A stretch of DNA of 64,000 nucleotides. It comes from Parapristionchus giblindavisi (taxonomy: Eukaryota; Nematoda; Chromadorea; Rhabditida; Diplogasteridae). The notes under the pieces were generated by a model that saw only the letters and a list, made by a program, of their open reading frames with translations, did no database searches and was not told where the DNA came from. Made by a program: the position numbers and the translations under genes. The stretch lies in the NCBI GenBank assembly GCA_943737045.1, contig CALSFV010000248.1:1-64000 (forward strand), in the 5' to 3' direction. Of this stretch, positions 1-49,196 are shown in pieces. Positions within the stretch are counted from its first letter, which is position 1; each line of letters starts with the position of its first letter.

Positions 1-392
1 CCAGCATTTCTCTCGTCTTTTTTCGTCTTTTTCCTTCCTTCTCCCTATCGTTCTCCGTTCTCCGTCTCTTTTTCTTCCTCTCTCCAATTCTCCCTCCCCC
101 CCTCTCTCCCTCTCCTTCTCCTTATTTTCCTCTCTCTCCCCTTTCCCCTCTTCCCCCCCCCCCTCATTCTCTCCCTCCCTCTCTTTTCCCCCACTTCGAT
201 CCTCTATTTCGTGTGTTATTTAGAGTCGAGGAGGAGAGGAGAGAGGAGAGCACTCTGTCTGTCGCTCTTTCTCTCTTGTGAAATGGAGGGAGGGCGACTG
301 AGAATTTGCGAGGGCTAGTGAGATAGGGAGAGAGAGGGAGAGAGAAGCGGAGAGGAGAGAGGGAGAGAGGAAGAGGTTGAGAGAGAGATAGG

Positions 393-425
<33 letters not shown>

Positions 426-1014
426 GGGGAGTGAGATTCAGCGATAGAAGTAAGGCAGCGCATCGCATCTGTCTCATGATTTTTCGTGCTCCCCTTGTTC
501 TTCTCCCTCTCTATCGTACTTTCTCTCTACCTCTCCCTCACTCCCTTCTCTCCCTCTCCCTCTCCTTCTCTCTCCCTCTCCCTTTCTCTCCCTCTCCCTT
601 TCTCTCACTCTACCTCTCCCTCTCCCTATCGCTCTTTAACTCCACTGTGGTGTCCACTTCTTGGCCCGCTTTCTTCTTCTCTCACCATCCTTCTCATCTC
701 TACCTCTGCCTTTTTTTCGACTTCTCCCTCTCCTTTTCCCTCTCTACCTCTCGGTTCTCTCCTTCTTTCTCGACGCATGTTGACTGCACTTAGGCAAATA
801 GTAAGAGAGATATGAGTAAAGGTGGCGGGAGAGAGGGAGAGGGAGAGAGGGAGAGAGGGAGAGGGAGAGAGGGAGGGGGAGAGGGAGAAGTGAGAAGGAC
901 GAAGGAGGGCTATCGAACTGTTCGCACATTTCTCTTCGTCTTCACTCTTCTCCCTCTCTCTCTCACCTCCCTCTCCCTCTCCCTCTCTCCTCCCTCTCTC
1001 CTCCCTCTCCTTCC

Positions 1015-1053
<39 letters not shown>

Positions 1054-1130
1054 TCTCCCTCTCTCTCTCCCTCTCTCCCTCTCCCCCCCCCTGCCTTCTT
1101 TTTCGTGCTCCGTTTCTACCCCGTGATCAC
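1..1130. repeat. CT/GA simple-sequence block
   Basis: Almost continuous low-complexity DNA. The + strand is pyrimidine-rich to about 210, purine-rich from about 225 to 430, pyrimidine-rich from 480 to 760, purine-rich from 820 to 905, then pyrimidine-rich to 1110. Units are mostly CTCCCT or CTCT. Open frames here translate to Ser/Leu/Pro or Arg/Glu repeats and are not genes. The block is probably intronic to, or upstream of, the acetyltransferase gene. Confidence 0.9.
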
Positions 1131-1442
1131 GCGCCCGCAGAATCTTCGCGAAATTTCGAAATGGGCGAATATTGATTGGCATTTGGCGCCCACTTGTACT
1201 TCAAAAGGTGTACTAGGTTGGAAATACTTATGCAAAGTATTCATTATTGATTGGTCGTCTTGATTTATTGATTAACTATCCACGAATATTGATTGAATAT
1301 TAATTGATCAACTTGGATTATCGACTGATTATTGATTGATCATCTTGTATTATCGATTGATTATCGATTGATTATCGATTGATTATTGATTGATTACTTT
1401 GGATTATCGATTGATTATTGATTAAATTCCTCCCTGATTCAG
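1131..1442 (+). repeat. ATTGATT-rich intron end
   Basis: After about 60 bases of mixed sequence this stretch is dominated by imperfect ATTGATTGATT and ATCGATTGATT units, ending in a consensus acceptor (TGATTCAG) before the first recognisable exon at 1443. The same repeat recurs in most introns of the gene. I see no exon in it. Confidence 0.7.
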
Positions 1443-40588
<39,146 letters not shown>

Positions 40589-42346
40589 CGACGATGTAAT
40601 AGTAGCTCCTCGTAATGAATGATTGTATTTTAGTGTATTAGTATCTCGCGTCGATTTTCATCCGTATACATTATTGATTTTACATTTTATTGATTTGTTG
40701 AATTCCTCAAAATCACACTCAGCGACCAATTTTCTCTCACTCTTGTTTGTGTTTGTTTCATGTTTGTTCCCGTGCTTGTCGTCTCGTATATAGATTGATC
40801 TCAAATTTGAATTTGAAAAATTTAAATTTAATTTTTATTCCCGCTCAAATTCCCGCCACGGACTCAAATCATTTATTTCCCTGTTGTGTGTCTTGAACGA
40901 AATTCGTTTTTTTTTTTGCTTTTTAACCCACCAACCTCAAAATCAGTGCTATATATGTATTATCGATCGCTCTTGAGATCATTCGCTCATATTTTTAAAA
41001 TGAATGTTTCACTTTATCCCCCCCCCACACCCCCACTCGAAAAAGTATATATCAATTGTCCCGTAATTCGTGTAATCCCCGCCCCTTTTTGTTCATAATA
41101 TTGATTGTATTGAATAACCCGCGCCTTGAACTACCGTACATACATGTATTATTGATTGATTGATGCACTTTATTTCACTTCCCGGTCCCTCCCTGTTCGC
41201 CTCCTACCGTATTCGTTGATGCTTTTTTGATTATCGATTTTTCGGTGCATGTCCTTTCCCCCCAGCTCTCTACATCTATGTATATCTTGATTGCTTTCAC
41301 GCCAAACTCATAATCGATAATGATCTTTGATCTTTGGTTTCTGATCTTTATAAAGTTTAGAAACCGACTACTTTAATGTTACATGTAGTTTTACAGCTCC
41401 AAATCCCCCACTTCGCTCTACTTTCCTCGCAAACATTCGTCTTATTAGACCTCAACTGCTACCATAACTCCCACTATGACCATTTTGTTTCTGAGGCCGT
41501 GTGCACGAACGTTGACGTAAAGTAACAAGCGTAGGCGGAGGCTGATTATCAGAGATACTCCTACGCTTGTGTGACGCCACATTTGTGCACAAACCGTATG
41601 TCAATGTTCATCACACTGCCTCTGCTATCTATTAAGTATATTGTCTATGTCTTATATCTATCTTTGTATATTGGTGATATTACGCAAATCATCACGATCA
41701 TGATCTACTCCAACTATCGATTTATCGATTTTCCTACATTATCGATTTGTCCCATTTCCACTCGGTGTTTCTCACACACACACACATACAATCAATCAAT
41801 ATCACAAGCCTTTACCGTATACCTCCGACTCTCATCATACTTACTATTACTTTACTCACACACTCGACCACACACACGCCAACTTATCGATTGACCCAAT
41901 TCAATGTATACCGTATACGGTAAACGAGTAGCACCTCCTCCGCCCGAGACCCAGCCACGTTCGATTAACGATGGTTGCACATCGCCAAAAGTTCTGACAG
42001 TATTCCATATTCATATTGTTTGTATTGATTTCTTGATTACTTGATGTTTGTAGTTTGTGCACGCCCAAGTCCCTCCACCACCCTCATGGCTATAAGCAAT
42101 TCCTCTATATCGATTGTTATCGATTTTCCCTATTGGCATAATGCCAACACGATTCTGGTTTTCGCTCTCTCTCGTAACGATATACAGACTGTGCGAATAA
42201 AGCCATTGGTCTGATCTTTGATCTACATTTGTTTGCTTGCTGCTACCACACATATGGCGTTGACAGAATCGCAAGATGTTATTGATTGATCGGATGTCAC
42301 GGTAACGGTGGATACAGTATTGATCTAGGGGTATCGATCGATCAAC
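40589..42346 (+). other. Acetyltransferase 3' UTR and intergenic DNA
   Basis: About 1.76 kb without a gene: AT-rich, with ATTGATT, TACCGTA and CACACA pieces and the TGACGT-type hairpin at 41488. I cannot place the polyadenylation site. CAGTATTGATCTAG just before 42346 could supply a trans-splice acceptor for the next gene. Confidence 0.5.
41488..41590. mobile_element. Hairpin element, CAAGCGTAGG(C)GGAG family
   Basis: GTGTGCACGAACGTTGACGT, AACAAGCGTAGGCGGAGG facing CTCCTACGCTTGTGTGACG, CCACATTTGTGCACAAAC. A diverged relative of the 35119 element; the TGACGTCA sites are reduced to TGACGTAA and TGACGCCA. Confidence 0.8.
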
Positions 42347-43848
42347 ATGAGGTTGTCTGCACTGAGGAGGGTCCTGACGAGAGGAAAGTACGGTAGCGAG
42401 ATATTGATTTTTTGTAAACAAAAAAAAAGTTATTTTCGGGTAGGCAATTGGAAAAGGTTCATCAATTAACGGAGTTTGAGAAATCTCAAAGGGGGCTTGT
42501 ACGATAGAACGAATGCACTAACAATAACAGATTTTACTTCTTCGAATTATCGATTGAAGTCGTATTCAGAGATGGTCAGCCAGAGTGGCGCGAGGTCAGC
42601 CAGATGTACTTCCCGAAGGGAGGCAAGACGCTGACGATAGTGCAGGTTGGCCTATAAATTAGCATCCAGACACGGCGATCTCACTTGTTGATTCTAGGTT
42701 TCACCGATTTCATAATGCACCTACTAGGGGACACTGTCTAGTATCGCTCCAATGACTAATATAAAATAATTTATCAGGGGACGCATGGTTTCGCTGATCA
42801 TGATTTAGATTGGCTATTCTTCATCACGTTTGGTTCCACCAATTAAAATAGTAATAGATCATGGTTAAACATGCAAATGTACTCATGAAATTAGACATTA
42901 GTGAATCAAAAGTAGTTATTAGTAGAGTCGATATTCACTGTTTCGGACATTAGGCTCTAGGCAATGAGCCCAATCTGATTGGCCATCTTCAGTAGAACTG
43001 TTAGATTACGAAAAAGTATATTGTGATAGTTATAATGTTCTTATAATGTTCCCCCATTCTCTTCGTTATCTCGTTACTCTGGAAGCATTCACTTTTTTTC
43101 AAAAAGAATGCCGAGAGTGTAGTTGTGACAAAAAGTTGTAGAATTTACCTTTGGGTGTGTGGCTTTGATTAAAATTCATATTTACTATTAAAACACCATA
43201 GGGCACATTATTAGCTAACATATTAGTTTTATAATTTAGTTTTAAAGTGCAAGTATAATACATCCATTTATATTACTAATTTAATTCATTTGTCAGAAAG
43301 GCCTCTTCGGGTTTCTCGGCGCCGTCTTCGTTGGCTGCTACGCACACTTCCAATCGGAGATCAATCCCGAGAGCAAATGGGCAGGTAGATCAGTCAATCA
43401 ATCAATCGATAATTGATCCATGAAACATGACATACCCTTTGTCGAAAAAAACCGTGACGTCACAAGCGTAGGAGGAGGTGTTTGTAATCGTCCCTCTGCG
43501 CTAGTGATGTCACGTTTGACGACAAATGATTTGTCAAACTTGATGGATACAGCTCCTGAATAATCAATATTTTGTCATTCTGTTGTCATTCAGTTTATGG
43601 TTACTGTATTTCTGTTTATTAGCTATCAGATTTGCGTCAGGTTGTGTGAAATGAGACGGGCAATTAATGCCTTGTAGATTACTGTAATCAGATAGACTAT
43701 TCGATACTCTATTCAAGTGTGTATCAATAAATCAATAATTGCAGACTACATGAATCATATGATGACGGATCCTGCGCGCGCTCTCGGGCTCGATACGTCC
43801 GAAGAGAATGACAAGCCGAAGCCCACCTGGGGATCGCACATACAGTAA
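42347..43848 (+). CDS. Small single-pass protein, probably mitochondrial (unidentified)
   Basis: Four exons, 42347-42387, 42570-42645, 43297-43384, 43745-43848, joined in frame to 102 residues. The N-terminus MRLSALRRVLTRG is basic with no acid and looks like a mitochondrial presequence. A hydrophobic stretch GLFGFLGAVFVGCYAHF (about residues 41-57) can cross a membrane once. The rest is polar and ends in TWGSHIQ. Size and layout resemble accessory subunits of respiratory complex I or IV, but I do not recognise the family. For exon 2 an earlier AG exists at 42531, but the chosen one keeps the frame without adding a non-conserved stretch. The start is the first ATG of exon 1. Confidence 0.7.
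43438..43535. mobile_element. Hairpin element, TGACGTCACAAGCGTAGG family
   Basis: TTTGTCGAAAAAAACCGTGA, CGTCACAAGCGTAGGAGGAG facing CTGCGCTAGTGATGTCACG, TTTGACGACAAATG. Carries TGACGTCA in one arm and TGATGTCA in the other. It sits in intron 3 of the small mitochondrial-type gene. Confidence 0.8.
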
Positions 43849-44131
43849 CCCTCCCCCCCCCATCCGATCATACTGTAATCCCGGTGGATACTGTAAATAG
43901 AGGATACTGTAGTCGATTATTGATTGTTTCGTGAGATTATGTAGCTTTATGTTACTTGTTCTTTTGTGTTTTTTTGAGTTTCGCAGAAAAAGTGAGAGAG
44001 TGTAGACGGTTAAAGTACACCATGGTGTGCCAAACCGTAATTTGTTGGCATTTTGCCAAAACTACTGATCTCCCTGTGGCGTTGAAATGTTGTGTGCTCA
44101 TTTGATGTTCAGTTGAAAATGATAAGAGAAT

Positions 44132-44137
44132 AATAAA
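44132..44137 (+). terminator. AATAAA polyadenylation signal
   Basis: Canonical hexamer about 285 bases after the stop of the upstream gene and 160 bases before the start of the phosphatase. Spacing fits a nematode operon junction. Confidence 0.5.
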
Positions 44138-44275
44138 GGATTCTTTACATTTATTTAATCGTATTGAAGTTCTCTCGTTTTTTTTGCTATGGCTCAAATG
44201 TCTATGTGATATCTATCAGCCAATTTTGGCTTAATACGATCAATATTTAAACCTGATCTTTGATCTTTGAATTCT

Positions 44276-44296
44276 TGATCTTTGATCTCCACAGAG
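44276..44296 (+). promoter_or_regulatory. Probable trans-splice acceptor before the phosphatase ATG
   Basis: A TTTGATCT-rich run ends in CTCCACAG, two bases before the start codon at 44297. An acceptor with no upstream exon of the same frame points to spliced-leader addition. Confidence 0.6.
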
Positions 44297-46215
44297 ATGC
44301 CGTCTGAAAAGAGTGGCAAGCGGTCGGTGCTCTTTGTTTGTCTGGGTATGTTGAATGGTTTTTTTTTCAATTTCGTAAAAAATCGATAATCTGATTCCTC
44401 AATCAATCAATATCCAGGCAACATTTGTCGTTCGCCCATTGCCGAGGCTGTCTTCCTTGAAGAAGTGAAGCAGAGAGGGTTGGAGGTGAGATTGATCTTT
44501 GATCTTTTGAATTGATTGGTATTCTATAACTGTATGCTTACTCTCACAACGACAACAGTTGATGTTATTATACAGTGCTCGACATAATGATAGGACACCC
44601 ATAAAATTTTATGATTCCGGCCGAATGGTGAATGGAAATCAAAAGATGTATATACCATTTGTATCCCCTCCTCGGATAACTAAGGTAGCCCACGTATGAG
44701 TAAATTCAGTTTCCCCTTCAACGAGAAAATAATAATATTTCGAAATTTTACCGTGACATAATGATAGGACACCCTGATTTTTTTCAGAAGTTACTAATTT
44801 TTTCAAACTTCTGTATAACATCAACGGGTCAACAACAGGTTAGTAATCAATCTTATGGCCCTTCCTCGAGAATGGACCGAAGATGCGATTGGGCATCCTC
44901 CTGTAGATTACAGAAATCACTTAAAGCTCGATGTCGCCCCCACTCCTTTTTGATGACAGTCTTCAACTCGGCAACGGATGCATACTGTTTGGTGTTCTTG
45001 TGCACACGACTAACCAGGATGCCCCATATGTTCTTCATGTGGTTTGCATCGGGATTGCACGTAGGGCATGGAAGAACCGTGATGTCCTTGGCTGCGAACA
45101 ATGGTTTTGAGGGGTTATGACAAGAATGGATCAGCTCTCTTTCTGGGAGATCTTGTGGCGGGCATGGCTCTTCATCATGAACGGAACGAGGGTAGTGTGG
45201 TGCATCACCTGACACTCCGCATAGTCCATCCTGCTGGAGCGGAAGGAGATGGGCGGCTTGTCGAAATTTAAGAACGAGCCCCTGAACATGTGTGAACTTC
45301 CTCCAGCTAAAACTACGCGGTTCCTTGAGGAACTCATGCCAGAAGCATTTATAGCCGTCCGGACTATTGGGGTTGAACTTCTTCTCATCGATTAATGCAA
45401 TCAGAAACCGATATTTTTTAAAATTTTTGAAAAAAATATCATGTACCGTTCTGGGGCGCATTCTTAAAATTCGACAAGCCGCCCATGTACTTCCGCTCCA
45501 GCAGAATGGACTATGCGGAGTGTCAGGCGATGCACCAGACTACCCTCGTTCCGTTCATGATGAAGAGCGATGCCCGCCACAAGATCTCCCAGAACGAGAG
45601 CTGCTCCATTTTTGTCATAACCCCTCAAAACCATTGTTCGCAGTCAAGAACATCACAGTTCTTCCATGCCCTACGTGCAATCCCGATGCAAACCACATGA
45701 AGAACATATGGGGCATCCTGGTTAGTCGTGTGCACAAGAACACCAAACAGTATGCATCCGTTGCCGAGTTGAAGACTGTCATCAAAAAGGAGTGGGGGCG
45801 ACATCGAGCCTCAAGTGATTTCTGCCCTCTACAGGAGAATGCACAATCGCATCTTCGGTCCATTCTCGAGGAAGGCCATAAGATTGATTACTAACCTGTT
45901 GTTGACCCGTTGATGTTATGCAGAAGTTTGAAAAAATTGGTAACTTCTGAAAAAAAATCAGGGTGTCCTATCATTGTGTCACGGTAAAATTTCGAAATAT
46001 TATTATTTTCTCGTTGAAGGGGAAACTGAATTTACTCATACGTGCGCTACCTTAGTTATCCGAGGAGGAGATACAAATGGTATATACGTCTTTTGATTTC
46101 CATTCACCATTCGGCCGGAATCACAAAATTTTAGGGGTGTCCTATCATTATGTCGCGCACTGTAGATCACTGAACCCTCTTTGAGAATATTGATCTGTCA
46201 GTGATATCTCACAGA

Positions 46216-46271
<56 letters not shown>

Positions 46272-47134
46272 CTTATCAGGACCGCTGGGGCGCCGACAGC
46301 GCCGCTACAATGGGATATCACACTGGCAGCTCGCCGGAACGACGAGCCATGTTAGTGATATTGATTTATTGATTATTGATTAGTGATGATTTGCATTATA
46401 TAGACTACTACTTTATTCCTGTTCTCATTACCAGATAACGTACATGCCTCTTTTGGTTCGGTCATATCGTGATATAGATCAATAAATTAATCAATAAATG
46501 ATTTCAGGGCGACCCTGAAGAAGTTTGGCGTGAACGACTACAAGCATGCGGCAAGAGTGGTCGGTATTTTTTTTTTCAGAATATAATCAATTGGCGATCA
46601 CAGATTTTTTTCACCAAAGATCGAATACATTCAGCTGCACAGATCGGACGCGAACAACTTTGACTTCATCTTCGGCATGGATGATTCGAACATACGGTAT
46701 ATTTCGACTACTGTAACCTTGAATATCGATTGATTTATTGATACCTTATATTCCACCGTATCAGGGACATCAAGGACGAGTTGGACGGAGTGAAGGGCAA
46801 GGCGGTTATCGATCTTCTTGGCAATTATGATCCCGAAGGTACCGTATGCATCAGATACCTTACTTCCTTACCTACAGTAGTATATGAGTTTTTATTCACA
46901 GACTACGGCAATGCCAGAAATCGTTTAATGTTTAACCAGACAATATAATCAATATGATATGGTGACTACAGTATACCCATGTACCAGAAACCTACAGTAT
47001 CCCCCGTACACCATAATCATTCAGGCCACAAGAAGGTGCCCGATCCGTACTACGAGAACGGCGTCGCCCGCTTCGAAGAAGTGTATCACCAGTGTGTTCG
47101 ATGCGTCAGAGCCTTCCTCGACAAGCACAATTGA
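44297..47134 (+). CDS. Low molecular weight protein tyrosine phosphatase
   Basis: Cytosolic cysteine phosphatase that removes phosphate from phosphotyrosine (ACP1 family). Seven exons, 44297-44345, 44418-44485, 46280-46350, 46508-46559, 46620-46696, 46765-46838, 47025-47134, encode 166 residues, about the family length. The N-terminal CX5R loop is intact (C15-L-G-N-I-C-R21-S22) and the general-acid motif D137-P-Y-Y is near the C-terminus, so the enzyme should be active. Exon 5 uses a weak acceptor (CACCAAAG), but frame and family fit require it. Intron 2 holds a 1.59-kb palindromic Tc1-type relic. The start follows an acceptor by 2 nt, and the next gene follows after 234 bases: an operon is likely. 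Confidence 0.95.
44853..45461 (-). pseudogene. Tc1-type transposase fragment, left arm
   Basis: Reads outward on the minus strand. C-terminal features of Tc1/mariner transposases are visible (CNPDANHMKNIWG then a VSRVHKNTKQYASVAELKTV segment). The glutamate expected as the third catalytic acid before the NxxG/W turn is Lys here, and the FQQDNA-like region is split between frames. It is inactive and incomplete. Confidence 0.8.
45475..45894 (+). pseudogene. Tc1-type transposase fragment, right arm
   Basis: The mirror copy of the left-arm fragment, with the same Glu-to-Lys replacement and frame break. About 95% alike by eye, so the inverted duplication is either recent or kept alike by gene conversion. 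Confidence 0.8.
46217..46270 (+). repeat. (ATT)n microsatellite
   Basis: About 54 bases of ATT directly before the acceptor of phosphatase exon 3, where it may serve as part of the acceptor tract. Confidence 0.95.
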
Positions 47135-47347
47135 TGGTGTGTGCTGGTGTAGTGGACGGAGTACGGTAGCCGCCTATCCACAATTGTATTGTTTCCCACT
47201 GTATTTTATGGTTTTATGGTTATATAATTTGGAGATATATTGGAGTATAAAGCAATTTATGTATTTATACGTGTTGTAAAGTTTGACGCGTACCGGTTGC
47301 CGTACCTTTGACGATATCTTTCAGTGTTTTTATGGATTTATTGATTT

Positions 47348-47368
47348 TTAAAAATCAATAATTATCAG
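47348..47368 (+). promoter_or_regulatory. Probable trans-splice acceptor touching the PTRHD1 ATG
   Basis: AAAAATCAATAATTATCAG ends exactly at the start codon. With the stop of the phosphatase 234 bases upstream, this is the expected signature of a downstream operon gene receiving a spliced leader. Confidence 0.65.
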
Positions 47369-49130
47369 ATGACGTCTTCGGGTCTAGTCATGTACATTAT
47401 TCTTCGTCGGGACTTGATCTCAGCGCTGAATTGGCCGGTCGGAGCCGTGGCTACGCAGGTTTATTGATTATTTCGCTGATCTACCGTATACGGTAATTAC
47501 GAAAGGAAGTGCAGTTAACAATCGGAAAAGTACGGAGTATAGTAGGTGTTGGGGCATTAACAGCTCATTAGATACAGTAACCTGAGCATCAACTGATCAA
47601 CAGATCTCCACTTATGAGAGACTATCTGACTCAATGAACATATTTTGCTTATGGCTTGGCACTTGGCCAAAAAGTGATAGGAACCGATCGGGCCCAAATT
47701 ATGCATAGGTGTAGTATGGAGTGGCATGAGATCACAGACGGAGTTAGGGTTCGTCATATCCGCTCCTTCGCTAAATAACGTAAGTTCGACATAATGGCAT
47801 CAAAATTTCAAAGTTTACGGATTCGTTCGATATGTGTGTGCGACGATGGGTAATAATATGCAGGTAAATTACACCAACTCTCATCCCGGTCCAAAACCGT
47901 GAGGCTCAGAAAAAATTAAAAAACCAATAAAAAAATTTTGTTTTATTTTTCCTACAAATGCCTCTCGGTGGCTGACTTTTTTTATTTCTTTAATTTGACG
48001 AGTATTCATTAATGTAACTCATATATGAAAATGAACTAAATCAAATGGGTGAAACGTTGCCTTCTTCCCGAAAAAACACAACTAATTCGCCTTTTTTTAT
48101 CGGGAACTGACTTTATTTATAGTGTACCCTACCGTAATCCAAATGCTGAAATTAAAAATTCGGCAATCATTGTTTTTTTTTAGCATTCGATTAAGATATT
48201 ATGTTTTTGAGTTTCTTTCATCATTAGTTTTTTGTCTGAATGTCTGAGGAGTAAAATGACACTATTATTCGAGAAAAAAAAGATTTATTTATTTATTTGT
48301 TTATCGTACACCACTAGGGTGTTACATCAAATATAAAATGTTCGAGTACAAATGAATTGCGTGGAATAAAAAATCACCAAAAATTATTATATGTGAGAGG
48401 GATGGGGGGAGGAGAATCGTAGGTATTGTTCGTGTAGAATACACTTGTTTATTTGGTACGAGAATAGCCAGCCACAGCTACAGTGTATTTCTATGTTTAG
48501 ATAGAGAGAGAGCACAAGTGAGATAGTTCGTAGATCAGAGAGAGCGAGGAAGGAAGGGAGGACGATCGATAGTTATTTCTCTGTTTAGCAGCCAGTAGCA
48601 AGGCAATTACACAAGCATATTTTATACGTACAACAATAATTGGAGAAACATCGGCATATCACCGATTCATCCAGAAAAATTTAGGCAGTCTGTTCGGTGT
48701 TTATAAATAATACTGCATATTTGTTTTATTATTATGCATTATTATTTAGAAACATCGAACAGAATAGCTAAATGTTTCCGAATGAATCGGTGATAGGTGT
48801 ACTCCACATCTTCTGCTTCGTCATCAAAAGAGCAATGGTCCTCCCATTCCCCCATATCCTCCTCTTCCTCATCGGAGTTCCTTCTTGCTCTGCTTGATTC
48901 CCCCTGTTCTGCCCCCCCCCTTGCATTTAATATGCTGAAAGATTCTATGGTATTATATATTAATTTATAATAGCATATTATATTAATATGCTGAAAGATT
49001 GAAAGATTGAATGAAAGATATGATTTCCCTGCTGCCTTCAACCGATTCGCTGATAACGCGACGGACCTCCATCAACCTATGTATATTAATTGCATATCTC
49101 CTCTACTGTTCATTTGTTGTGATGGAAATA

Positions 49131-49196
<66 letters not shown>

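Larger units (their letters stand above)
44573..46162. mobile_element. Palindromic Tc1/mariner relic with TA target duplication
   Basis: Begins TA|CAGTGCTCGACATAATGA and ends TCATTATGTCGCGCACTG|TA. The two halves (44573 to about 45262, and about 45475-46162) are near-perfect reverse complements, so the insertion is a giant fold-back with about 0.69-kb arms and a 0.2-kb loop. Each arm carries the same C-terminal part of a Tc1-type transposase. It fills nearly all of phosphatase intron 2. Confidence 0.93.

Noticed and set aside
164..1182. Several open frames on both strands
   Set aside because: All are Ser/Leu/Pro or Arg/Glu/Gly translations of CT/GA repeats.
44853..45894. Active Tc1 transposase
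   Set aside because: Both copies lack the N-terminal half, are frame-broken and have Lys where the third catalytic acid is expected.
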